A DNA stretch of 64,000 nt, from the NCBI RefSeq assembly GCF_023169885.1, contig NZ_AP025516.1:3637501-3701500 (forward strand). The letters run 5' to 3'. The position numbers were made by a program, and so were the translations under genes. Below, in pieces: positions 27,301-34,770 of this stretch (its first letter is position 1; every line of letters begins with the position of its first letter). The stretch comes from Desulfofustis limnaeus. Lineage in GTDB: Bacteria > Desulfobacterota > Desulfobulbia > Desulfobulbales > Desulfocapsaceae. The notes under the pieces were generated by a model, which saw only the letters and a list, made by a program, of their open reading frames with translations, was not told where the DNA came from and searched no databases.

Positions 27301-27598
27301 CCCGATCATCGGAGTGAACACCTTCCGCAATCCCGATGCCGATTTCTCCAAGGTCGCCGCCACCCTCCAACTGGCCCGAGCCACCGATGCCGACAAGCAG
27401 GAACAATTGCATCGGCTGGCGGCGTTCAAGGAACGCCACCAGCAGCAAGCCCCGCTGGCGCTCAAGCGCCTTCAGGAAACGGCGTTGAGCGGCGGCAACC
27501 TGTTCGCCGAATTGATGGAGACGGTACGTTCGTGCAGCCTCGGTCAGATCACCGGGGCGCTCTATGAGGTGGGCGGCCAGTACCGGCGCAACATGTAA
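24320..27598 (+). CDS. icmF: Fused isobutyryl-CoA mutase IcmF (B12 domain, G-protein chaperone, mutase)
   Basis: A 1092-residue adenosylcobalamin enzyme interconverting isobutyryl-CoA and n-butyryl-CoA (some members act on pivalyl-CoA). Domains in order are: B12-binding (1 to about 150, DGHDAS with cobalt-ligand H28), a MeaB-like GTPase (about 200-420; Walker A GTGGAGKSS at 210-218, NKFEKKG for guanine), a linker, and the (beta/alpha)8 mutase domain (about 545-1092). The substrate-defining residues are F575 (YFPYTGG) and Q739 (QGQNTCIF), as in isobutyryl-CoA mutases; methylmalonyl-CoA mutase has Tyr and Arg there. MTMNAPIT starts at 24320 after AAAGGGAAC. The length equals that of known IcmF proteins. 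Confidence 0.94.
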   Translation: MTMNAPITVYKPHHHVRVITATSLFDGHDASTNIMRRILQDSGVEVIHLAHNRSVQELVDTAIDEDAQGIAMSSYQGGHMESFTYMIDLLRQHDASHIKVFGGGGGVIVADEIKELEAYGVTKIYSPEDGATMGLQGMANHMIELMDFSTLSYHSLDPELLRRDNKRMIAAYITALQQAKADAPDRLGQLLGQIRPLAEQHRPPVVGITGTGGAGKSSLTDEIIVRFLHDMPEIRIGVICCDPSRRKTGGALLGDRIRMNAIAQSDRVYMRSLATRDSAHEVSEALPEAILAVQAAGFDLVIAETAGIGQGDSRIIDLADLSIYVMTSDYGAPSQLEKIDMLDYADIIVVNKFEKKGSDDAIRDIRKQVQRNRKAWTSRPEEFPVYGTIASKFNDDGVTALYHGIIEQLQSKTGCTLRPSLPKPAGKVSSSKTIVIPPERLRYLAEIADRVRTYHRRTEEQAAAVRRVHHLRGSLALLSSDETAAAAREQLQRAIETYGSHVDKQTEETLTTWADIKQAYSGDELVYTVRGREVRVPLYTTSLCHSRIPKISLPRFQDPGDLYTWLRHEHLPGYFPYTGGVFPLKRTAEDPTRMFAGEGGPAQTNRRFKLLSENYAAKRLSTAFDSVTLYGWDPAERPDIYGKIGNSGVSVCTLDDVKLLYDGFDLCSSTTSVSMTINGPAPIILAMFMNTAIDQQIDAFRQRQGREPSDGERAEIRQTVLQNVRGTVQADILKEDQGQNTCIFSIEFALKMMGDIQEYFIANQVRNFYSVSVSGYHIAEAGANPITQLALTLANGFTYVEYYLARGMHIDQIAPNLSFFFSNGMDPEYTVIGRVARRIWAVAMREKYGANTTSQRLKYHIQTSGRSLHSQEIQFNDIRTTLQALCAIYDNCNSLHTNAYDEAITTPSQESVRRALAIQLIINREWGLAKNENMNQGSFIVEDLTDLVEAAVLSEFDRITERGGVLGAMETGYQRSRIQEESMYYERLKHSGEYPIIGVNTFRNPDADFSKVAATLQLARATDADKQEQLHRLAAFKERHQQQAPLALKRLQETALSGGNLFAELMETVRSCSLGQITGALYEVGGQYRRNM

Positions 27599-27633
27599 GC
27601 CGTAGACGTCACCCCTTATGACCACACGGTCAA

Positions 27634-27674
27634 CCAGGCCCGGCTCGCGTCTATCTGCGGCGAGCCGGGCCTGG
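27634..27674. terminator. Bidirectional terminator between icmF and the AMP-dependent ligase
   Basis: A perfect 15-bp stem (CCAGGCCCGGCTCGC at 27634-27648 with 27660-27674) and an 11-nt loop lies in the 89-nt gap of two convergent genes and can serve both. Confidence 0.75.
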
Positions 27675-27687
27675 ACGGTTAGTCCTC

Positions 27688-29334
27688 TCAGCTGAATTCC
27701 TTGCGCATGGCCCGCTTGTTCAGTTTGCCGACACTGGTTTTGGGCAGTTGTTCCACGAGCAGGATTCGTTCCGGCACGGCATAGCGGGGGATGAGCCCCT
27801 GCCGGGCGGCCTCGGCCATGAACTCGCGCAAACCGTCACTGTCCACCGCCGATTGCTGGTCCGGTTTCAGGGTCACGATCAACAGCGGCCGCTCCCCCCA
27901 TTTGTCGTCCGGCACCCCGATGGCCGCCGCTTCCAGAACCGCCGGATGACGGCTGATGCAATTTTCCAAATCCAGAGAGGAGATCCATTCTCCTCCGGTC
28001 TTGATCACATCCTTGATCCGATCGGTCACCTGCAGATAACCGTCCGCATCGATATGGCCGACATCGCCGCTATGGAGCCACCCATCCCGCCACAGTTCCC
28101 GAGTCTTGGCCGGCGATTTGAAATAATCCTTGGTCAGCCACGGGGCTCGGAAGACCACTTCGCCGACCGAAACGCCATCATGGGGCAGCGGAGTACCATC
28201 CAGATCGACCACCTCAAATTCCACCAAGGGAATCGGTAATCCGGTCTTGACCACCAGATTCAGTAACTGATCGTCATTGAGCCGACCAAGCATGGTCGTC
28301 TTCGGTGTCGAGAGGCTGATCACCGGGCAGGTCTCCGACATGCCGTAGCCGGTATAGACGACGATTCCCAACTCCTGCGCCGCCGCAGCCAGACCGGTGG
28401 ACAATTTGGCACCACCGATGATCACCTTCCATCGCGACAGGTCCACCTGCCGGGCTGCCGGACTGGTCACCAGCATCTGTAGGATGGTCGGTACACAATG
28501 GGACGCGGTCACACCCTCGGTGACGATCAGGCGCAACAGCATCTCCGGCTCATAGCGTCCCGGATAGACCTGTTTGGTGCCGAGCAGAGTTGCCACATAG
28601 GGTAGCCCCCAGGCATGGACGTGAAACATCGGCGTCAACGGCATATAGACATCGTTTGATCGGAAACGGCCGATGGTTTCATAGCTGCCCAAGGCGATGG
28701 CCAGCGACAGGGTATGCAGGACCAATTGCCGGTGACTGAAGTGCACTCCTTTGGGATCACCGGTGGTTCCGGTGGTGTAGAAGGTGGTGGCCTTGGTGTT
28801 TTCATCGAGATCGGGGAAATTGTAGGTGTCGGCTGCAGCAGCCAGCAGTGATTCGTATTCGGCATCGATAGTCAGCCCGCACTCCTGCGGGACCTCGTTC
28901 TCGACAATGACGACGATTTTTTCGACCCAGGTGAGCCGCTCCCGGATCTGTGCCAGCAGCGGCAGGAAATCGCCATTGATGATGATCACCCGGGCCTCGG
29001 CGTGGTTGATGGTATATTCGATCTGAGCCGCCGACAGCCGCCAGTTGACCATCTGCATGACCGCTCCCATCATCGGTATGGCGAAAAAGCACTCAAGAAA
29101 ACGGTTGCTGTCATAGTCGAAGACCGCAACCGTGTCACCCTCCTTGACGCCAAGCGAGCTGAGACCACCGGCAAGTCGATGAATGCGTCGGTTCAGGTCG
29201 CGATAGCTGCAGCGGAAGCGATCCCGATAGACGATCTCCTGATCGGCGGCATAGAGCAGCGCCGTGCCCAGAAGTTTCTTGATGAGCAACGGATAATCGT
29301 AACATTCACCTGCGGGAAGGGTCTGTTCAGCCAT
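27688..29334 (-). CDS. AMP-dependent acyl-CoA synthetase/ligase (fatty-acyl type)
   Basis: A 548-residue adenylate-forming ligase of the long/medium-chain fatty-acid type. The P-loop FYTTGTTGDPKGVHFSH, the YTGYGMSETCPV motif, the DRIKDVIKTGGEWIS linker and the catalytic Lys537 in LPKTSVGKLNKR are all present. AGGAGG 8 nt before ATG 29334 sets the start and excludes the upstream 32 codons. A degenerate operator-like site lies about 110 nt upstream. It differs from the synthetase at 20336, so the cell probably activates at least two acid classes. Confidence 0.92.
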   Translation of the reverse strand: MAEQTLPAGECYDYPLLIKKLLGTALLYAADQEIVYRDRFRCSYRDLNRRIHRLAGGLSSLGVKEGDTVAVFDYDSNRFLECFFAIPMMGAVMQMVNWRLSAAQIEYTINHAEARVIIINGDFLPLLAQIRERLTWVEKIVVIVENEVPQECGLTIDAEYESLLAAAADTYNFPDLDENTKATTFYTTGTTGDPKGVHFSHRQLVLHTLSLAIALGSYETIGRFRSNDVYMPLTPMFHVHAWGLPYVATLLGTKQVYPGRYEPEMLLRLIVTEGVTASHCVPTILQMLVTSPAARQVDLSRWKVIIGGAKLSTGLAAAAQELGIVVYTGYGMSETCPVISLSTPKTTMLGRLNDDQLLNLVVKTGLPIPLVEFEVVDLDGTPLPHDGVSVGEVVFRAPWLTKDYFKSPAKTRELWRDGWLHSGDVGHIDADGYLQVTDRIKDVIKTGGEWISSLDLENCISRHPAVLEAAAIGVPDDKWGERPLLIVTLKPDQQSAVDSDGLREFMAEAARQGLIPRYAVPERILLVEQLPKTSVGKLNKRAMRKEFS

Positions 29335-29444
29335 GGCATGATCCTCCTGGTCAGCATCTGAAATGGTGGCTCGCACCGATACGTAATCGGGTCGCGGCTT
29401 TCGCTTCGAACCGATGGACGAATGCATCATGCTGACAGGGTAGC

Positions 29445-29486
29445 CGACCGAGCGTTCAGCCGCAATACATTTTGCGTAAACGTCAA
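29445..29486 (-). promoter_or_regulatory. Possible operator half-site upstream of the AMP-dependent ligase
   Basis: On the minus strand TTGACG (29486-29481) is followed by GAACGCTCGGTCGG (about 29457-29444). Ten bases, CGCTCGGTCG, are identical to half of the thiolase operator, but the other half is degenerate and no good -10 element is seen at standard spacing. Confidence 0.35.
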
Positions 29487-29541
29487 ATCATCCCCTCTGC
29501 TCTGCTCCACGGCCCTGTCGATACCACAAAGGCCCCTGTCC

Positions 29542-30468
29542 TCACATCAGCTTACGCCGTTTCCGATTGACCACCAGGAGCCCGACCGTAACCAACGCAG
29601 CGGCGCCGAGCAGGTTCAGAGTCAATGGTTCGCCAAGCAGGATCACGCCAAGACTGGTTCCGGAAATCGGCATGATGAATACAAAGGCATGCAGGGAACT
29701 GGCGCCGTACCGCTTGGCCAGCGAACTCCAGGCAACCATGCCGAAAGAAGCGGTGACAAAAGTCTGGTAGAACAATGCGGCGAGGATGGCCGGGTCGACC
29801 CGCGTGAGCATCGGCCGGTCGAAAAGGACCCCACAAATCAAGAAAAACGGGGTGGCGAGAACCATCGGATAAAAAGTAATCTGGGCCGGATGGAAGGTGG
29901 AAATAATCCGCTTCGAATAGATCGCATTAGCCCCCCAGACCAGCACTGCCGCCAATACCAGCAGGTCACCGGTCACCGCTTCCCGGCTCATTTCCAGGGA
30001 GTCGCGCAATAACACCAGGACCCCGGCGAATCCGAAGGTCAAACCGATGATCCTGGTTGCGGAAAGACGATCGTCGGTCAGAAAAAAGTGGGCCAACACC
30101 GCCACCACAAACGGTAAGGCATTGACGATCAATGTCCCGTGTGTTGCCGTGGTCCGGCTTTGCCCCAGGTAAAAGAGCGAGAGCTGGCAGAAGAAAATCA
30201 GCCCGAGCAGCAGCAACTGCTGCCACTGTTTGCCGTTCAGCCGAAGCGACTTACCGGATAAACGCGCGTACAGCCAGATCGCTGCGGCGGCCAGAGAAAA
30301 GCGCAGGCCGGCGGTGGTGAAGACGCCAAGGCCTCCGAGGCTGATCTTGATGGCCACAGCATTGGCCCCAAAAAGCACACAGAGAAACAACGCATAGAGC
30401 GCCGCACCAGCGGGTAAGTCCTGGCCGCCGGCAGCGCGTTCAGGCTGGTCTTCGTCACTCTCGGTCAT
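29542..30468 (-). CDS. DMT superfamily (EamA) transporter
   Basis: A 308-residue inner-membrane protein with about ten hydrophobic helices in two EamA repeats (first from LYALFLCVLFGANAVAIK, second from LLVLAAVLVWGANAIYSK). The family exports amino acids, nucleotides or drugs. Nothing in the context shows the substrate. Start ATG 30468. It ends with a basic cytoplasmic tail, NRKRRKLM. Confidence 0.88.
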   Translation of the reverse strand: MTESDEDQPERAAGGQDLPAGAALYALFLCVLFGANAVAIKISLGGLGVFTTAGLRFSLAAAAIWLYARLSGKSLRLNGKQWQQLLLLGLIFFCQLSLFYLGQSRTTATHGTLIVNALPFVVAVLAHFFLTDDRLSATRIIGLTFGFAGVLVLLRDSLEMSREAVTGDLLVLAAVLVWGANAIYSKRIISTFHPAQITFYPMVLATPFFLICGVLFDRPMLTRVDPAILAALFYQTFVTASFGMVAWSSLAKRYGASSLHAFVFIMPISGTSLGVILLGEPLTLNLLGAAALVTVGLLVVNRKRRKLM

Positions 30469-30521
30469 CGATTACCCGACTCGGCCAGCCGCGATGTATG
30501 GCCGCCACCCCCGGGCTTCTC

Positions 30522-31208
30522 TCATTGAGCGGTCAGGACCATTTCCTGACCGTAGGCCAACACCTGCGCGTTCTGACCGTGCGCTTCAACCTTTCGCTTG
30601 AATTCTTCCGGGTCGGCCCCGATCACCGAAAACGTGTCGTAATGCATGGGGATGGCCAGGCCCGGCTGGGCCAATTCCACGGCCTTGACCGCATCGTCGA
30701 TGCCCATGGTAAAATTGTCGCCGATGGGCAGGAGCATATAGTCGATTCGGTTCATTTCACCAATCAGTTTCATGTCATAGAAGAGCCCGGTATCACCGGT
30801 ATGGTAGACGGTAATCCCATCAATGGTGAGCAGCACACCGGCTGCGAGACCGCCGTAGGTATTGTCAGGCGTCATCGAGCCGTGATGGGCGATGGTGAAT
30901 TTCAGCCGACCAAAGGGAAACTGATGGGCTCCGCCGATATGCATGTTATGGGCCCGGAAACCTTTGTCGATACAGTAATTGGCCAGTTCATGAACGCAAA
31001 TAAACAGCGAATCGCACCGTTTTGCGATCTTGAAGGCGTCACCGACATGATCGCCATGGGCATGGGTCAAGACGATGAAATCCGCCCGCACATCACCTGA
31101 TTTGACGGGGGACGTGGGATTGTCGTCAAGAAACGGATCAATCAGCAGAACAAGACCCGAATCAGTGGTAATTTGAAAGGATGAATGGGAAAAATAGCGC
31201 AGTTTCAT
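30522..31208 (-). CDS. UPF0173 metal-dependent hydrolase
   Basis: A 228-residue metallo-beta-lactamase-fold hydrolase, the usual UPF0173 length (about 226). The metal motif THAHGDHVGDA, the later HHGSMTPDNT and the GDTGLFYDM segment are present. AGGAGG 5 nt before ATG 31208 fixes the start; the longer frame upstream is non-homologous. The substrate of the family is not established. It is divergent from the poly-gamma-glutamate hydrolase gene. Confidence 0.9.
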   Translation of the reverse strand: MKLRYFSHSSFQITTDSGLVLLIDPFLDDNPTSPVKSGDVRADFIVLTHAHGDHVGDAFKIAKRCDSLFICVHELANYCIDKGFRAHNMHIGGAHQFPFGRLKFTIAHHGSMTPDNTYGGLAAGVLLTIDGITVYHTGDTGLFYDMKLIGEMNRIDYMLLPIGDNFTMGIDDAVKAVELAQPGLAIPMHYDTFSVIGADPEEFKRKVEAHGQNAQVLAYGQEMVLTAQ

Positions 31209-31424
31209 GACAACCTCCTCTCTTGGTTCTGTATCGGCTCCGCCAGCCGCTGCATGGATACCCGAACGATCGTCTTTGGTTAGAGGTCTTCGCCCCGCTC
31301 TCTTGAGCTTAGCAGCAACCACCGGCCAATTCAATTGCTTTGTCCAGGGCCGTAGGGTACAAGTGAGGCAACAGGAAAAACCAGTGGTGGCCTCAGAAGG
31401 CCAGGTCGCCCTCAGCCTCGGCTC

Positions 31425-32042
31425 ATGGACAGGTACCCGGACTTCGCTTCTTTGCAACGACACGAAAGCGACTACTCGATAGAGTGCTGCGATCGGGGCG
31501 CCCCGGTCACCATTCTGGCACCGCACGGTGGCGCCATAGAACCGCATACCGCCGAGATCGCCCGGGTGATTGCCGGCACCGACCACAATTATTTTCTCTT
31601 CATCGGCCGTAAGCCCCAACGTAATCGGGACCTCCATATCACCAGTCACCGCTGGGACGAACCACAATCGGTTGCCCTGGTGGCCCGCTCCACGGTGGTG
31701 GTTACCGTGCACGGTACGGCAACCGCCGAACCACTTGTCGTCCTCGGCGGTCGCGATATCCGGCTACGGGAGCTGATCGCCACCCAACTGACCGAACACC
31801 ACCTGCTCTGCCGTCCGGCCACCTCCCGTAACAGCGGCCTGCACCCGGCCAACATCTGTAACCGCGGCCGGACCGGACAAGGAGTGCAACTGGAAATTGC
31901 CCGGACGCTGCGCGACTCCCCGGCCTGCTGGCCGCACCTTGCCGCGGCCGTCCGCACTGCCATCAGTCGGCATTTCCAGATGCTGCTTAAAGAAACATCT
32001 TGCCCGGATTCATCACCCCCTGCGGACCACACCGTTGCTTGA
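31425..32042 (+). CDS. Poly-gamma-glutamate hydrolase family protein (phage-derived type)
   Basis: A 205-residue protein of the PghP/YoqZ family, zinc carboxypeptidase-like enzymes that phages use to cut poly-gamma-glutamate capsules. Recognisable elements are the metal-site motif LAPHGGAIEPHTAEIARVIA, HITSHRWDEP and the TVVVTVHG strand, plus the C-terminal NICNRGRTGQGVQLEI. It has no signal peptide and no strong ribosome-binding site. No other phage genes are nearby, so it looks like an isolated domesticated or acquired gene. Confidence 0.8.
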   Translation: MDRYPDFASLQRHESDYSIECCDRGAPVTILAPHGGAIEPHTAEIARVIAGTDHNYFLFIGRKPQRNRDLHITSHRWDEPQSVALVARSTVVVTVHGTATAEPLVVLGGRDIRLRELIATQLTEHHLLCRPATSRNSGLHPANICNRGRTGQGVQLEIARTLRDSPACWPHLAAAVRTAISRHFQMLLKETSCPDSSPPADHTVA

Positions 32043-32162
32043 TCTGCGGGATGAGCCTCTGGGTCTCTCCCTGACTCAAGACCTATCCACCTGCGGTGCG
32101 ACACCGGGCGATCGCTCCCTTTGCCGGATTCTGAGCGTCAGTCGCTTCCTGCACCCACCTGA

Positions 32163-33125
32163 TCAGTAACCGATATTGCGTTCAAATTCCTTCAACCGCT
32201 TATGGATCGAGCGCAACTCGGTGATGGTGGTCCAGTTGGCAATGAATATGGAAAACGATTCCCGCACTTTGCTGAACGCATTGGAGACTTGGACCAGGAC
32301 CCCGAGGGTGATCAGCCCGGTGAAGAGCCCAGGCCCCATGATCAGATAAGGAACGATGATCATCAGCTGCTCGAAAAAATTGACCCAGATATCGAAATAC
32401 CCGTAATGGAGAAAGAGCCGGTGGTAGTTGAACTTCAGCCCGGTAAACAACTCCACCAGGGTCTCCGTCTTGCCGTAATTGATTTTGTCGTCCTCAGCAT
32501 AGACCAGTTCCTTGCGAAATGCCGCCTCGACCTTTTGGTTATTGTACTCCAGGCCCGGCAGCTTAATGCCGACGAACCAGGAGATGAACAGGCCGCCAAT
32601 CGATACCAGCAGGGCAACCCAGACCAGGCTGCCCGGTATATCCTTGATCCAGGGCAGGTCAACGCCGGAACTGAGCCCCCAAAGAATCGGGAGAAAGGCG
32701 ATCAAGGTCAGGAGCGCTCTGACCACCTGCAGACCGAGGCTTTCAAAAATTCGTGCAAACCGGTAAATATCTTCCTGGATTCGCTGGCTGGCGCCCTCCA
32801 CCTCCTGCTCCACGGTCTGCCATTTACTCACGTAGGAAAAAGTCATCGCCTCCCGCCAACGAAACGCATAGACCCGGGTAACATAAGCGGTGGCGGTGGC
32901 TATCAGCACGTAGGGAAAAGCTATCTCGGCGAACGTCACCATTTCCTGCCAGAACTCGGCGACCTCATGCTCGGTGGCGCGCTGCAGCATGTTATAGAAA
33001 CCGCCGTACCACTCATTGATCGCAACCGTCAACCGAACCTGCACGTAAAGCGACAACAGCAGCCCGAAACCGCCGCCGTAGGCCCACAGGAACCACCTTC
33101 TCGATCGAAAGAAAGAGCGAAACAT
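32163..33125 (-). CDS. SbmA/BacA-like inner-membrane peptide transporter, short form
   Basis: A 320-residue membrane protein homologous to SbmA/BacA, which carries peptide antibiotics (microcins, bleomycin, proline-rich peptides) inwards using the proton gradient. Segments shared with SbmA include VYAFRWREAMTF, EGASQRIQEDIYRFA, LIAFLPILW, VGIKLPGLEYNNQKVEAAFRK (abbreviated) and the WTTITELRSIHKRLKEFE tail. The roughly 80 N-terminal residues of E. coli SbmA are absent, but the frame starts cleanly at ATG 33125 and looks complete. It has no ATPase domain, unlike ABC relatives. Confidence 0.85.
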   Translation of the reverse strand: MFRSFFRSRRWFLWAYGGGFGLLLSLYVQVRLTVAINEWYGGFYNMLQRATEHEVAEFWQEMVTFAEIAFPYVLIATATAYVTRVYAFRWREAMTFSYVSKWQTVEQEVEGASQRIQEDIYRFARIFESLGLQVVRALLTLIAFLPILWGLSSGVDLPWIKDIPGSLVWVALLVSIGGLFISWFVGIKLPGLEYNNQKVEAAFRKELVYAEDDKINYGKTETLVELFTGLKFNYHRLFLHYGYFDIWVNFFEQLMIIVPYLIMGPGLFTGLITLGVLVQVSNAFSKVRESFSIFIANWTTITELRSIHKRLKEFERNIGY

Positions 33126-33307
33126 GCAAACCTCTTAGCAGACCTCAACGGACTCATCATACGACGCATTTCTGCTCACGGACGGTGGCGGCCACACACC
33201 AAGGCCATCCGGACCTCGCTCCGGTCCGAGCAACCAGCATTTTGTACCATGTCCGAATCCCTTCGACCAATCAAATAACGTGCAGACGCTGTGACCGGGC
33301 GGGATGG

Positions 33308-33952
33308 CTAGCGAGAAGGGAAGATATGCGCGAGATGTTGGTTGATTCCCTCCCGGTCCCAGGTTTCAGGTGAAAAAGCGGGGTCGTCTCGGAGCATCGG
33401 TTGCCCTGTAGAACGACGGACCGGGTCGCTCTCCCAGGTGTACAGGAGGTCCTGGTAGGAGTGGATGTCACCGACCACCTCCGGTGGACCGGCACGTTCG
33501 CCGTCCACCACCCGAGGACACGTGGAGGACGGCGAAGAAATCACCTCCTCCAGGGTTAGTTCCACTTCCCACCCCTGGCCGCCGTCGTAGAGATACGTAA
33601 AGAGGAAAGACATCCCTTCCTCCAGTTCGGCCAACGTGACCGCCGTCTCGTCTCGGCAGCCGTCATCACGGTTGTACTCGACTCTTCCCGGTAGAGGCGA
33701 AATCGGCCGGTAAAAGATCTTGCCCACCAGGAACTGGTGATCGGCGCTACTACTCCAGCCGAAACTTGCCTGGATAACCCGATGCAGATCCGCCAGGCTG
33801 CACTTCCCGGAAATCAACACCCGCCGCCAGATGGGCGGATCGGAGAAGTTCACACTGAAGAAAAGCCGGTAATCCGGTATTTCCCTCTGACGGTCCGTAT
33901 CTTTACGGGCCTGACGGCCCTGGCGAAAATCACCTCGTATGACCCGTGCCAT
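33308..33952 (-). CDS. Plasmid pRiA4b ORF-3 family protein
   Basis: A 214-residue protein with the pRiA4b ORF-3 domain (PF07929), seen in FFSVNFSDPPIWRRVLI, LADLHRVIQASFGWSSSADHQF and FLFTYLYDGGQGWEVELTLE. The domain is common on plasmids, in mobile elements and next to transposases. No repeat or transposase flanks it here. Its function is unknown. The basic N-terminus RVIRGDFRQGRQARKDTDRQ precedes the domain. Confidence 0.85.
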   Translation of the reverse strand: MARVIRGDFRQGRQARKDTDRQREIPDYRLFFSVNFSDPPIWRRVLISGKCSLADLHRVIQASFGWSSSADHQFLVGKIFYRPISPLPGRVEYNRDDGCRDETAVTLAELEEGMSFLFTYLYDGGQGWEVELTLEEVISSPSSTCPRVVDGERAGPPEVVGDIHSYQDLLYTWESDPVRRSTGQPMLRDDPAFSPETWDREGINQHLAHIFPSR

Positions 33953-34038
33953 CCCCTCCCTCTCTGCTGATTACCGATGCGGTGCTGCAGCACGCCGCAC
34001 CTCCGGTGGGCCGGTTGTCCCATCCCCCCAAGGAACAA

Positions 34039-34710
34039 TCACCCGCCGGGGTAAAACCTGGTGAAGGCCTCCACCGGCAGGCGTGAAGTCCGATAAGAAT
34101 TGACCGGGGCAGCAGGATCTTCGTAACCGACAGCCAAGCCGCCGAGCAAGACCAAATCGCCGGCATAGCCGAGCTGCTCTTTGACGATCTGCGGATATTC
34201 ACCCAGCGCCGCCTGAGGGCACGTAGCCAGTCCCTCTTCCACGGCAGCCAGCATCAGCGCCATCAGGAACATGCCGTAGTCCATATAGGAGCCGGTCTGC
34301 AACCAGGGATCAAGGAAAAAGAACAACGCCACAGGGGCATCAAAGGCACGGTAATTGGCAGCCCACTGATCCAGACGCCGTTCCTTATCCTGACGGGAGA
34401 TACCGACGCTCTGGTACAATTGCAGACCACATTCGATCCGCCGCGATTTGTATGGCTCTTCCCAGACGAGCGGGTAATACTGATAATCCATGGCTTGCGG
34501 GACCCCGTTTCGGAAGGCCTTCTCCAGTTGCTGTTGCAACTTTTTTTTGGCATCTCCGGTGACCACTGCCACCTGCCAGGGTTGGGTATTGACCCCAGAC
34601 GGAGCGTGCCGTGCCGCATCAAGGACCCGATGCAGTTTCTGCGGTTCAACCTCTCGGTCGAGAAAGGCCCGGGTCGATTTGCGTCTGGCCAGCGCTTCGC
34701 GAACTGTCAT
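34039..34710 (-). CDS. Nitroreductase family protein
   Basis: A 223-residue FMN enzyme. RKSTRAFLDREVE (FMN phosphate contact) and AARHAPSGVNTQPWQVAVV open the domain, and the LVLLGGLAVGYEDPAAPVN segment closes it, as in NAD(P)H nitroreductases. The natural substrate is unknown; quinone or flavin reduction are options. ATG 34710 is preceded by AGGAGG. Transcribed with or after the DUF294 protein gene (60 nt upstream). Confidence 0.9.
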   Translation of the reverse strand: MTVREALARRKSTRAFLDREVEPQKLHRVLDAARHAPSGVNTQPWQVAVVTGDAKKKLQQQLEKAFRNGVPQAMDYQYYPLVWEEPYKSRRIECGLQLYQSVGISRQDKERRLDQWAANYRAFDAPVALFFFLDPWLQTGSYMDYGMFLMALMLAAVEEGLATCPQAALGEYPQIVKEQLGYAGDLVLLGGLAVGYEDPAAPVNSYRTSRLPVEAFTRFYPGG

Positions 34711-34770
34711 GGTTTCCTCCTTGGCTCCGTTTACTACAAAGAAAGCAGTCGACGGCCAACGGCAACGGCT

